NCBI GenBank assembly: GCA_003671025.1
Contig: QWPW01000005.1
Location: forward strand, 1-64,000
Direction of reading: 5' to 3'
DNA length: 64,000 nt
Source of the DNA: Planctomycetota bacterium
GTDB taxonomy: Bacteria; Planctomycetota; Phycisphaerae; Phycisphaerales; SM1A02
How positions within the stretch are numbered: the stretch's first letter is position 1; every line of letters starts with the position of its first letter. The position numbers and the translations under genes are program-made. This document shows positions 25,088-33,671 of this stretch, piece by piece. The notes beneath the pieces were generated by a model. That model did not search any database, was not told where the DNA came from, and worked only from the letters and a program-made list of their open reading frames with translations.

Positions 25088-27973
25088 ATGTCGTCACCTA
25101 CCGCGCGCCCCGCTACTGCTGCTCAGATTCGCCAAGCGTTCATCGATTTCTTTGCTCGCCACGCAGCGCACAGCTTCGCCCCCTCGAGCCCAGTCGTTCC
25201 CCACGATGACCCCACGTTGCTGTTCACCAATGCGGGCATGAATCAGTTCAAGGACGTCTTCCTTGGTCGCGGCAAGCGCGACTACACACGCGCAGTCAAC
25301 ACCCAAAAGTGCATTCGCGCAGGCGGAAAACACAACGACCTCGAAGACGTGGGCAAAGACACGTATCATCACACATTTTTCGAAATGCTTGGCAATTGGT
25401 CTTTCGGCGACTACTTCAAACAAGAGTCGATCCGCTGGGGCTTTGAGTTGCTCACCGAGGTCTACGGACTCGATCGCAATCGTCTCTACGCGACGTGGTT
25501 TGAAGGCAACGCCCAGGCGGGACTCGAACCTGACCTCGAGGCAAAAGCACTGTGGGAATCGCTGCTTCCTCAGGGTCACGTCATCCCCGGCAACATGAAG
25601 GACAACTTTTGGGAGATGGGTGAGACCGGCCCGTGCGGACCATGCAGCGAGATCCATTTCGATCGCATCGGCGGCGGACGCAACGCCGCGCACTTGGTGA
25701 ACTCAGGTGATCCTGATGTGCTTGAGATCTGGAATCATGTGTTTATTCAATTCAACCGCGAGCCAGATCGTTCGCTAAAGTCGCTCCCCGCCAAGCATGT
25801 CGATACCGGCATGGGCCTCGAGCGATTGGTGAGCGTGATTCAGGACAAGCGCTCCAACTACGACACCGACTTGTGGGCGCCGATCTTCGAAGCTATTCGC
25901 CTGCGGGTGGGCGCGCGCGCCTACACCGGGATACTCGACGACCACATCGACATCGCCTATCGCGTCATCGCGGATCACATTCGCTGCCTCACGGTTGCGC
26001 TCACCGATGGCGCCACGCCGTCCAACGAAGGTCGCGGCTATGTGTTGCGCCGCATTCTGCGCCGCGCCGTGCGTCACGGGCATCAAACTCTGGGCGTGCG
26101 CGGGCCGTTTCTCAAGGATTTGGTCCCTGCCGTTGTCGCCACGCTTGGTGGTGCGTTCCCTGAGTTGGTTCCGGCAGCGAAGCGGGTCGCGCAACTCATC
26201 GAGGATGAAGAAATCCAGTTCGGCAAGACGCTCGAGCGCGGCTTGGCTCTCTTTGCCGACGCCGCGGCGCGCGTGAAGAAGGCGGGGCGCACGCAGATCT
26301 CCGCCGAAGACGCGTTTCGTTTGCATGACACCTCGGGTTTCCCCATCGACCTCACGCAAGTGATGGCCGACGAAGCTCTCTTGAGCGTCGATGTTGTTGG
26401 CTACGAAGCGTTGATGGAAGCCGCGCGAGATCGCAGTCGCGGCGGAGGCAGCGCCGCTGAGGGAATGCACTTTCCACCCGACGCGATTGCCAAGCTCGAA
26501 GATCTCCAGGTGAAGCCCACCGATGATCACGGCAAGTTTGCGGGCAAGCCCATCAACGCGACGCTCATGGCGATCTGGAACGGGAAGAGTTTCGATGATC
26601 ACGTCGAAGCGGATTCATCGCGCACTCTCGCGTTCGTCTTCGGCGCCACGCCGATGTACGCGGAGATGGGCGGTCAAGTCGCGGATCACGGTTCGTTCCG
26701 CGTCGATCGCGCCAGTGGTCACGGCGGCGAGATCGAGCGCAGCAGTGGCGGCACGGCCACGGTGGAGATCAATGATGTGCAACGCGCGGGCGCATATGTG
26801 CTGCACATTGGTCGCGTCACGCATGGACGCATTGCGTGCGGCGAGACGGGACAACTCATGCTCGCGCGTGATCGTCGCGATTCCATTCGCGCCAATCACA
26901 GTGCAACGCATGCGATGAATCACGCGCTGCGCGCCGTCGCGGGCGACGAGGTGGAACAGAAGGGTTCGCTGGTTGATGGTGAGAAGTTGCGCTTCGACTA
27001 CGCCGCGAAGAGCGCGCTCACCGTGGCGCAAATCGAAGAAGTGCAACGACGCGTGAACGCATCGATCCACGCCAATCATGTGGTTGATGCACGTGAGATT
27101 CCGCTCGCCGTTGCACGCGGCATCAACGGTGTGCGCGCAGTGTTTGGCGAGCGCTATCCCGATCCCGTGCGCGTCGTCGCCATCGGTGCGACCGTCGCTG
27201 AATTGGTGGCAAACCCCACGAATTCTCGGTGGAGCGAGCTTTCCATCGAGTTCTGCGGCGGCACGCATCTCGCTGCGATGGGCGACGCAAAACAGTTCGT
27301 GCTGGTGAGCGAAGGCGGACTTGCCGCAGGAGTGCGCCGCGTGTTTGCACTCACCGGTCCGCGCGCGCTCGCCGCGAATTTTGCGGCAGAGACTCTCGCC
27401 GCGCGTGTTCATGCGACAGAAAAAATCAACGGTGAAGCGCTGTTCACCGAGCTCAGCGATATCACCAAACTATTGGAGTCACTTGAGCTTGGCGCAGTCG
27501 CGCGCGTTGAACTCGACAAAGCGCTCGAGCCCGTGCGCGAGCGCGCCAAGAACGCGCGCAAGCAAGCCGAAGGAGCCACGCGCGACATCGCCGTCGCGCA
27601 AGCACGCACGTTGGTCGAAGTTCATGCGCAATCGAGCACGCCGACCAACGCGCTCATCGCGATGATCAATGGCGCCGACGCCGCAGCGCTTCTTGCAGCA
27701 ATCGACGCGGCGCGCGCGAAGCTCGGCAACACGCCCGTGCTCTTTCTCTCGCCTGACTTTGAAGCGGGCAAAGTCGCGATTGCTGCGACTTCGCCGCAAT
27801 CCGCAATCGACAAAGGTCTCAAAGCGGGCGATTGGGTGAAGGCCACCGCTCAAGCATGCGGCGGAGCGGGCGGCGGAAAGCCAGACACCGCGCAAGCTGG
27901 CGGCAAAGATCCGAGCAAGACGCGCGAAGCACTCGATGCCGCGAAGGCGTTTGTTACTGCGAAGGGTTTGTAG
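25088..27973 (+). CDS. alaS: Alanyl-tRNA synthetase
   Basis: A 961-aa class II synthetase that charges tRNA-Ala. The catalytic core starts AAQIRQAFIDFFARHAAHSFAPSSPVVP with DPTLLFTNAGMNQF, and motif 3 is NEGRGYVLRRILRRAVRHG. The editing domain has the zinc ligands HSATH and CGGTH. The C-Ala tail ends with the glycine-rich GGGKPDTAQAGG motif. It is some 80 residues longer than the E. coli enzyme, mainly through small insertions. The ATG at 25088 matches the family N terminus and sits just after a candidate -10. Its TAG stop lies inside the first unit of the 17-bp repeat that follows. Confidence 0.96.
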   Translation: MSSPTARPATAAQIRQAFIDFFARHAAHSFAPSSPVVPHDDPTLLFTNAGMNQFKDVFLGRGKRDYTRAVNTQKCIRAGGKHNDLEDVGKDTYHHTFFEMLGNWSFGDYFKQESIRWGFELLTEVYGLDRNRLYATWFEGNAQAGLEPDLEAKALWESLLPQGHVIPGNMKDNFWEMGETGPCGPCSEIHFDRIGGGRNAAHLVNSGDPDVLEIWNHVFIQFNREPDRSLKSLPAKHVDTGMGLERLVSVIQDKRSNYDTDLWAPIFEAIRLRVGARAYTGILDDHIDIAYRVIADHIRCLTVALTDGATPSNEGRGYVLRRILRRAVRHGHQTLGVRGPFLKDLVPAVVATLGGAFPELVPAAKRVAQLIEDEEIQFGKTLERGLALFADAAARVKKAGRTQISAEDAFRLHDTSGFPIDLTQVMADEALLSVDVVGYEALMEAARDRSRGGGSAAEGMHFPPDAIAKLEDLQVKPTDDHGKFAGKPINATLMAIWNGKSFDDHVEADSSRTLAFVFGATPMYAEMGGQVADHGSFRVDRASGHGGEIERSSGGTATVEINDVQRAGAYVLHIGRVTHGRIACGETGQLMLARDRRDSIRANHSATHAMNHALRAVAGDEVEQKGSLVDGEKLRFDYAAKSALTVAQIEEVQRRVNASIHANHVVDAREIPLAVARGINGVRAVFGERYPDPVRVVAIGATVAELVANPTNSRWSELSIEFCGGTHLAAMGDAKQFVLVSEGGLAAGVRRVFALTGPRALAANFAAETLAARVHATEKINGEALFTELSDITKLLESLELGAVARVELDKALEPVRERAKNARKQAEGATRDIAVAQARTLVEVHAQSSTPTNALIAMINGADAAALLAAIDAARAKLGNTPVLFLSPDFEAGKVAIAATSPQSAIDKGLKAGDWVKATAQACGGAGGGKPDTAQAGGKDPSKTREALDAAKAFVTAKGL

Positions 27974-28028
27974 TCGCGGTGAGTTTGTAGTCGCGGTGAG
28001 TTTGTAGTCGCGGTGAGTTTGTAGTCGC
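27967..28028. repeat. Tandem 17-bp units spanning the alaS stop
   Basis: The unit tttgtagtcgcggtgag is repeated three times perfectly and then partially (tttgtagtcgc). The first copy supplies the last Leu codon and the TAG stop of alaS, so the array looks like duplication of the gene's own 3' end. Confidence 0.9.
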
Positions 28029-28125
28029 ACGAGTGGTGTCGTTGCGCGCGATTGGGTTGCGCATGCCGTCGTCGCGTTGATGGATCATCAGCGCGGAATC
28101 GACGCGACATCATCTCCACGCTCGG

Positions 28126-28131
28126 TATACC
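28126..28131 (+). promoter_or_regulatory. -10 element abutting the acs start codon
   Basis: TATACC plus 8 nt (tttcgcgc) leads to the ATG at 28140. No Shine-Dalgarno is present. Confidence 0.5.
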
Positions 28132-28139
28132 TTTCGCGC

Positions 28140-30158
28140 ATGACGAACTCTCAGCCCTCGACGACTGCGGTGCAATCGCTGCTTCGAGAAGATCGGATCT
28201 TTACGCCGAGTTCAGATCACGCCGCGTCACTCGGCGGTGCGTGGTGCGCGACGATGGACGAATACCACGCGCGTCACGCGCGTTCCATCGCGGATCCCGA
28301 GGGATTCTGGGCCGAAATCGCGCAAGATTTCGAGTGGTTCACACCGTGGTCAAAGGTGCTCGAGTGGAATTGCCCCGATGCGAAATGGTTCGTCGGCGCG
28401 ACCACCAACATCTGTCACAACGCGATCGATCGTCATGTGCTCGATGGTCACGGCCACGAAGTTGCCATGATTTGGGAAGGCGAACCCAAGTGCGCCGGTG
28501 AGTCGGGGCGCGAGCCCGAAGTGCGACACATCTCTTATGGCGAGTTGCTTGAAGATGTTTCGCGCTTCGCCAACGCGCTGAAATCCCTCGGCGTCAAACG
28601 CGGTGATGTGGTCACGCTGTACATGGGCATGGTGCCGGAGTTGGCCGTCGCGATGCTTGCGTGTGCGCGCATCGGCGCACCGCACAGCGTGATCTTCGGC
28701 GGATTCCCCGCGCCCGCGATTACCGATCGCATGCTTGATGCGCAGTCGCGTGTCATCGTCACCTGTGATGGCGCGTGGCGTCGCGGAAGCGTCGTGGCGC
28801 TCAAGCACAATGTCGACGAGGCACTCGATGCACTCGCCGCAAAGGGACACGTGGTCGAACACTGTGTCGTGTTGCAACGCACCAAGAATGAGTGCACGTG
28901 GAATCCATCGCGTGACCGCTGTTGGCATGAACTCGTGAGTGCGCAAAGCACCGAGTGCGAGTGCGAAGCGATGGACTCCGAGGACTTGCTCTTTCTTCTG
29001 TACACATCGGGAAGCACTGGAAAACCCAAGGGAATCCGTCACACCATCGGCGGATACATGGTGTACACCGCGTACACCGCGCAGCAAACTTTCAATCTGC
29101 GTCCCGCGACCGGCCAAGTGTTTTGGTGCACCGCTGACATCGGTTGGGTCACGGGACACTCCTACATCGTCTACGGCATTCTGCAAAATCGCGTGCCCAC
29201 GCTCATGTATGAAGGCGCACCCAATTGGCCCGCGGACGATCGTTTTTGGGAAATGGTGCAACGCCACCGCGTCACTCACTTTCACACCGCGCCCACTGCG
29301 ATTCGCGCGTTTATGAAGTGGGGCGATGAGCATCCTGCCAAACACGATCTCTCGTCACTCAAGTTGCTCGGCAGTGTTGGTGAGCCGATCAATCCAGAGG
29401 CGTGGATGTGGTATCGCGAGCACATTGGTCATGACCACTGCCCCATCGTCGACACCTTTTGGCAAACGGAAACTGGTGGACATGTCATCACGCCGCTTGC
29501 GTGTGTGACTCCGACCGTGCCCGGCTCGTGCACGTTGCCTTTCTTTGGAGTCGATGTCGCGGTGGTCGACGAGACTGGATGCGAAGTCGCCGCAAACACT
29601 GGTGGTTTGCTGGTCATTCGCAAACCGTGGCCGGGGATGTTGCGCGGAATTCACGGCGATCGCGCACGATTCATCGAGACCTACTGGTCGCGCATTCCTG
29701 GCATGTATCTCGCAGGCGACGGTGCTCGCCGCGACGAGCGCGGTTACTTTTGGATCATGGGTCGCATCGATGATGTGATCAATGTCTCGGGACATCGATT
29801 GGGCACGATGGAAGTCGAGAGCGCGTTGGTGTCGCATGCGAGCGTGGTGGAAGCCGCGGTGGTGGGCATGCCCCACGACATCAAAGGCACCGGCATCGCT
29901 GCATTCGTTTCACTCGCGCCGCATGTGTCTGCCAGTGAAGAGTTGAAATCTGCACTGAGAGAGCATGTCGCGGGCGTACTCGGACCGATCGCTAAGCCGG
30001 ACATAATTCGCTTCACGCAATCGCTGCCGAAGACGCGGTCGGGGAAAATCATGCGACGACTGTTGCGCGATGTCGCGGCAGGACGTGATTCCAAGCAAGA
30101 CACGACAACACTCGAGGATTTCGCAGTTCTCGCGGCGTTGCGCGGAAACGAGGAGTAA
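28140..30158 (+). CDS. acs: Acetyl-CoA synthetase family (AMP-forming)
   Basis: A 672-aa adenylate-forming enzyme. The N-terminal WFTPWSKVLEWN...ATTNICHNAIDRHV block is typical of acetyl-/propionyl-CoA synthetases. The ATP-binding motif is LLYTSGSTGKPKGI, and CTADIGWVTGHSYIVYG, DTFWQTETGGH and YLAGDGARRDERGYFWIMGRIDDVINVSGHR follow. The C-terminal PKTRSGKIMRRLLR contains the Lys that is acetylated to switch off such enzymes. The reaction is acetate + ATP + CoA to acetyl-CoA. Propionate is an alternative substrate that cannot be excluded. The TAA is 2 bp before the mntR ATG, so both genes probably share a message. Confidence 0.92.
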   Translation: MTNSQPSTTAVQSLLREDRIFTPSSDHAASLGGAWCATMDEYHARHARSIADPEGFWAEIAQDFEWFTPWSKVLEWNCPDAKWFVGATTNICHNAIDRHVLDGHGHEVAMIWEGEPKCAGESGREPEVRHISYGELLEDVSRFANALKSLGVKRGDVVTLYMGMVPELAVAMLACARIGAPHSVIFGGFPAPAITDRMLDAQSRVIVTCDGAWRRGSVVALKHNVDEALDALAAKGHVVEHCVVLQRTKNECTWNPSRDRCWHELVSAQSTECECEAMDSEDLLFLLYTSGSTGKPKGIRHTIGGYMVYTAYTAQQTFNLRPATGQVFWCTADIGWVTGHSYIVYGILQNRVPTLMYEGAPNWPADDRFWEMVQRHRVTHFHTAPTAIRAFMKWGDEHPAKHDLSSLKLLGSVGEPINPEAWMWYREHIGHDHCPIVDTFWQTETGGHVITPLACVTPTVPGSCTLPFFGVDVAVVDETGCEVAANTGGLLVIRKPWPGMLRGIHGDRARFIETYWSRIPGMYLAGDGARRDERGYFWIMGRIDDVINVSGHRLGTMEVESALVSHASVVEAAVVGMPHDIKGTGIAAFVSLAPHVSASEELKSALREHVAGVLGPIAKPDIIRFTQSLPKTRSGKIMRRLLRDVAAGRDSKQDTTTLEDFAVLAALRGNEE

Positions 30159-30160
30159 AC

Positions 30161-30697
30161 ATGGCTGCGAAGAAATCGCGATCCATCACCGCAACGACCA
30201 GACCTTCCGTGCCGACCAAGTCTGCGAAGGCACCGAGTCGTTCAAAGAGTGTGAAGAGGGCGAGCGTTGTCGCGCTCGACCCGCTGACAACCGCCTCGCA
30301 TTACCGCGCGCTGCGCAAACAGCATGAAGGCGAGGCCGCACAAGATTACTGCGAAGCGATCGCCGATCTCTTGGCCGCCGGAGTCGAAGCGCGCGTTGGC
30401 CGCATCGCTGAGCGCTTTGGACTCTCGCATGTCACCGTGAGTCGCGTCGTGCGTCGACTCGCAAGCGAAGGCCTTGTTGATGCGCGCGCACACACGCCGC
30501 TTGGACTCACGGTCAAAGGCCGCGCACTCGCGCGCGAAGCAAAGCGTCGCCACGAAATTGTGCTCGCGTTTCTGCGCTCCCTCGGCATCGATGATGCGAC
30601 GGCGCAGATCGACGCAGAGGGCATCGAGCATCACGTCTCCCCTGCGACGCTGACGGCGCTGGAGAAACTCACGCATAAGGCGCACAAGCGGAGGTGA
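30161..30697 (+). CDS. mntR: Manganese-responsive regulator, MntR/DtxR family
   Basis: A 178-aa metal-dependent repressor. After about 45 basic, Ser/Thr-rich residues comes a winged helix (HEGEAAQDYCEAIADLLAAGVEARVGRIAERFGLSHVTVSRVVRRLASEGLV) that matches MntR closely. The dimer/metal domain has RRHEIVLAFLRSLGI and DAEGIEHHVS, which supply the conserved His, Glu, Glu and His ligands. No FeoA/SH3 domain is present, as expected for MntR rather than IdeR. It is 2 bp downstream of acs and 312 bp upstream of the metal importer, whose promoter carries two MntR-like boxes. Repression of that importer by this protein when manganese is ample is the obvious inference. Confidence 0.9.
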   Translation: MAAKKSRSITATTRPSVPTKSAKAPSRSKSVKRASVVALDPLTTASHYRALRKQHEGEAAQDYCEAIADLLAAGVEARVGRIAERFGLSHVTVSRVVRRLASEGLVDARAHTPLGLTVKGRALAREAKRRHEIVLAFLRSLGIDDATAQIDAEGIEHHVSPATLTALEKLTHKAHKRR

Positions 30698-30973
30698 GTC
30701 CGAAAACGGCCGAGGCTCCCTCGAGCAGAGCGCCGCCGACCGCATGCTTGCCCACGCCGCCCCTCGCGCCGCCATCGACCTGTGAGCGGCGAAAGCCATG
30801 TTTTCCGCTGGTTTTCGCGGAAAAACCTCGCAACACCCCTTTCGCGCGTCTGCCGCTTGCTTGGTGCGGCCGCCACTCTTGCGCGCAACTCACAATTTAG
30901 AGATCACCTGGGCCTGGTGCGGGTTGCGCCGACTGGTCGCGCAAGATTTCCTGGCGATTTACCGCAGACCCGA
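30698..30973. other. Non-coding stretch between mntR and the MntR-like operator
   Basis: I see no credible gene here. An 8-bp inverted repeat (TTTTCCGC at 30801-30808, GCGGAAAA at 30817-30824) could form a hairpin but has no T-run after it on either strand. Confidence 0.6.
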
Positions 30974-31005
30974 TGTAGCCAGTGCTACATGTAGCGTAGG
31001 CTACA
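30974..31005 (+). promoter_or_regulatory. Duplicated MntR-like operator over the importer promoter
   Basis: Two copies of the 16-bp palindrome TGTAGC-N4-GCTACA stand back to back (30974-30989 and 30990-31005). The half-site core TAGC...GCTA equals the core of known MntR boxes. The second copy contains the probable -10 TAGGCT (30997-31002), and the first copy starts 23 bp upstream, at the -35 position. The ATG of the binding-protein gene begins 4 bp after the second copy, so bound repressor would cover the whole promoter and start. Confidence 0.85.
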
Positions 31006-31009
31006 AGTC

Positions 31010-32053
31010 ATGCGCCACTCTTCAACATCCATTGACTCCGCTGGGCCCGTTGTGCTGACGAACCGAGACGCGTTCTCTTCCGTCGTTCGTCGCAACGCCA
31101 CGCGAGTCATGAGTGTGATCGCCGCGATGAGCGTGCTCATCGGCTGTGGTGACGGCCCCAGCGCGAAGACCAGTAATGGCTCCGCGCCTTCTCGCGCGGC
31201 GGGAGCGAAGCCCGTCTACATCGCGACCACTCCAATGGTGGGAGATGTCGTGCGTGCCATCGCGGGCGACCGTGCCGAAGTGATCACGCTGCTTGGTCCT
31301 GGCGTTGATCCTCATCTTTGGTCTCCCACCCGTTCCGATGTGTTACGCATTCTCGATGCTGATGCAGTGTTTCTCAGCGGCTTGATGCTTGAAGGTCGTG
31401 CGGGCGACGCCTTCGCGCGCGTCGAACAAGGTGGACGACCAGTCCTGCGCATCGCCGAGACGCTGCCCAAGGCAGAACTTCTCACCGACCCCGCGAACCC
31501 ATCGCACTTTGATCCGCATGTTTGGATGGATCCTGTGCTCTGGGCCAAGACTGCTCCCGCAGTGCGTGATGCGTTGATCACGCTTGATCCAGATGGCGCG
31601 GCGCAGTTCACGCGCAACGCGCAGACCTTCGTCGACGATGCGGCCACGCTTGATCGCGAGTGCGCGCTCGCCATTTCGTCCATTCCATTTTCGATGCGCA
31701 CACTCATCACAGCGCACGATGCCTTTGGCTATTACGGCAAGCGCTACGGACTGCAAGTGCGCGGAATTCAGGGCATTTCTACGGAAAGCGAAGCGTCCAT
31801 CGCCGACATCGAACGACTCGTCGCCGAAATCAGCGAGAACAAGATTCCCGCGGTGTTCATCGAGACCACTGTTTCAGACCGCACCATTCGCGCGTTGGTC
31901 GAAGGCTGCGCCGCGCGCGGACACGACGTCATCATCGGCGACTCGCTCTACTCCGATTCACTCGGCCGCACAGGAACACCTGAGGCGCAATGGAGCGGGA
32001 TGATTCGCGCCAACACCAAGTCGATCACCAACGCACTCGGAGGCCGCTATTGA
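31010..32053 (+). CDS. Metal ABC transporter substrate-binding lipoprotein (MntA/ZnuA type)
   Basis: A 347-aa cluster A-I binding protein for Mn or Zn. The N terminus is long but reaches a lipobox (VMSVIAAMSVLIGC, Cys about residue 46). Metal-ligand motifs are VDPHLW (His), HFDPHVWMD (His), the Glu within the FIETTVSD region and GDSLYSD (Asp). There is no His-rich loop of the kind seen in ZnuA, which favours manganese. The ATG at 31010 lies 7 nt after TAGGCT. It is the first gene of a four-gene operon, and its stop overlaps the TTG of the ATPase gene. Confidence 0.88.
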   Translation: MRHSSTSIDSAGPVVLTNRDAFSSVVRRNATRVMSVIAAMSVLIGCGDGPSAKTSNGSAPSRAAGAKPVYIATTPMVGDVVRAIAGDRAEVITLLGPGVDPHLWSPTRSDVLRILDADAVFLSGLMLEGRAGDAFARVEQGGRPVLRIAETLPKAELLTDPANPSHFDPHVWMDPVLWAKTAPAVRDALITLDPDGAAQFTRNAQTFVDDAATLDRECALAISSIPFSMRTLITAHDAFGYYGKRYGLQVRGIQGISTESEASIADIERLVAEISENKIPAVFIETTVSDRTIRALVEGCAARGHDVIIGDSLYSDSLGRTGTPEAQWSGMIRANTKSITNALGGRY

Positions 32054-32820
32054 CCGCGCTGCCACTGGATGTCTCTGCACTCAGCGCGGGATACACGCGT
32101 GAAGAAATGATCGTGCGTGACGCGTCGTTCTCGCTCGTGCATGGTTCGATGACGGCGCTCATTGGTCCTAACGGCGCCGGCAAGAGCACGCTGCTCAAGG
32201 GACTTCTCGGTTTGCTTCCTGCGTGCACCTTCGATCGAATCGCATTCTTCGGCGACACGCTCGATGCCGCGCGCGCGCGTATCGCGTACATCCCCCAGCG
32301 CTCGGAAATCGACTGGAATTTCCCTGCATCGGCGCTCGATGTGGTAGCCATGGGCCTCTATCGCAAACTTGGATTCTTTCGCCGAGTCGGTCGCGATGCC
32401 AAAGCGCAAGCACGCGTGGCGCTCGAACAAGTTGGTCTGCGCGATGAAGCGATGGAGCAAGTGGGCGAGCTTTCGGGCGGACAGCAACAGCGCGTCCTCA
32501 TCGCACGCGCGCTGGTGCAGAATGCCGAGCTGCTCTTTCTCGATGAGCCCTTCGCCAATGTCGATGCCTTCACCGAAGAGCATGTCGCGGGGATCTTGCG
32601 CGGGCTGCGCGACCAAGGTCGAACGATTCTCGCCGTCCATCACGATCTGCGCAGCGTGCGCAAACACTTCGACCAAGTGATGCTGCTCAACGAACGCATC
32701 TTGGCGCAAGGAAACGCGGCCGAAGTGATGACTGATGCTCGACTCGCCGAGGCCTATGGGTTCACTCCTAACTCTGCAGTTTCAACTGCAGACAAGGCCG
32801 TGAGCGGAACTGCCGCGTGA
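32050..32820 (+). CDS. Metal ABC transporter ATP-binding protein
   Basis: A 256-aa ABC ATPase of the Mn/Zn/Fe family. Walker A is GPNGAGKST, the signature LSGGQQQR, Walker B LLFLDEPF and the switch HHD. The TTG at 32050 is chosen as start because it forms a TTGA overlap with the upstream stop and has GGAGG at 32039-32043, 6 nt before it. No ATG lies in frame near the domain start. The two following permeases complete the importer. Confidence 0.9.
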   Translation: MTALPLDVSALSAGYTREEMIVRDASFSLVHGSMTALIGPNGAGKSTLLKGLLGLLPACTFDRIAFFGDTLDAARARIAYIPQRSEIDWNFPASALDVVAMGLYRKLGFFRRVGRDAKAQARVALEQVGLRDEAMEQVGELSGGQQQRVLIARALVQNAELLFLDEPFANVDAFTEEHVAGILRGLRDQGRTILAVHHDLRSVRKHFDQVMLLNERILAQGNAAEVMTDARLAEAYGFTPNSAVSTADKAVSGTAA

Positions 32821-33671
32821 TCTTCGGCGCGAACACGCTCACGGTGCTTGCAGGTTGCGCGTTGTTCGGCGCGCTCGCGGGCGCGGTCGGAACATTCGTA
32901 CTCGCACGACGACGCGCGCTGGTCGCCGATGTCGCTGGTCACGCGACGCTTCCCGGCGTCTGTCTCGCATTTCTTGCCGGAGAAGCGTGGGGAATCGGTG
33001 GACGAACACCGTGGTTGCTCTTGCTTGGCGGCGCGGTGACCGCACTCATCGCCGCATGCTGCGTGCCCGCGCTCGCCCGTCTGCGCCGAGTTGGATCCGA
33101 TGGCGCCACTGCAGTTTCGCTGGCGTTTTTCTTCGGCCTCGGTGCGGTGCTCATCTCGGTCGTGCAATCACATGAGTCGGGCGCGCAAGGTGGATTGCGC
33201 AAATTGCTTTTCGGCAGCGCGGCCGCGATGAACAGCGACGACGTCACCACACTCATCGTGCTCACACTCGCGACCTTGATCGCGTTGAGTGTGTTCTTCA
33301 AAGAGTTTGCGTTGCTCTCGTTTGACGAACCGTTCGCGCGCGTGAGCGGTCTTCCCGTGCGCAACCTCGATCTCGTGCTCACGGTGTTGTTGGTGGCCAC
33401 GGTGGTCGCCGGACTTCAAGTTGCGGGCATCGTGCTCGTCGTGGCCATGGTGCTTACGCCTGCGGCAGCTGCGCGACAACTGCGCGGTTCACTCACACGC
33501 GTGACGGTGATGGCATCGATCATCGGCGCAGCGAGTGCTGCTGGTGGCGTGATAGTTTCAAGCATGTTTGAACGCGTTCCCACTGGCAGCGCGATGACCC
33601 TCGTTGCGACATTGGTCTTACTGATCGCGATGGCGCTTCCGCTGCGGGCACGCTTGGCGGTTGGCGCGTGA
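32817..33671 (+). CDS. Metal ABC transporter permease 1
   Basis: A 284-aa polytopic ABC-3 family permease. It begins with a hydrophobic helix (TVLAGCALFGALAGAVGTFVLARRRALVADVAGHATLPGV), whose 'DVAGHATLPG' resembles the 'DALSHAVLPG' motif of the family. About eight membrane segments follow. The segment VLVVAMVLTPAAAARQL is the usual conserved helix near the C terminus. The GTG start overlaps the ATPase TGA by 4 bp. It presumably pairs with the next gene as a heterodimeric channel, since two permease genes are present. Confidence 0.87.
   Translation: MIFGANTLTVLAGCALFGALAGAVGTFVLARRRALVADVAGHATLPGVCLAFLAGEAWGIGGRTPWLLLLGGAVTALIAACCVPALARLRRVGSDGATAVSLAFFFGLGAVLISVVQSHESGAQGGLRKLLFGSAAAMNSDDVTTLIVLTLATLIALSVFFKEFALLSFDEPFARVSGLPVRNLDLVLTVLLVATVVAGLQVAGIVLVVAMVLTPAAAARQLRGSLTRVTVMASIIGAASAAGGVIVSSMFERVPTGSAMTLVATLVLLIAMALPLRARLAVGA

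Noticed and set aside
24794..25209. Open frames with repeating peptides such as APMC or VPGT across the 15-bp array
   Set aside because: All frames are open because the 15-bp unit is a multiple of three and lacks stops; no start signal or conserved context supports a protein.
28350..29345. A 331-codon minus-strand open frame opposite acs
   Set aside because: It is antisense to highly conserved acs motifs and shows no motif of its own.
30801..30824. Terminator after mntR
   Set aside because: The TTTTCCGC/GCGGAAAA hairpin has no following T-run on either strand and is over 100 bp from the mntR stop.
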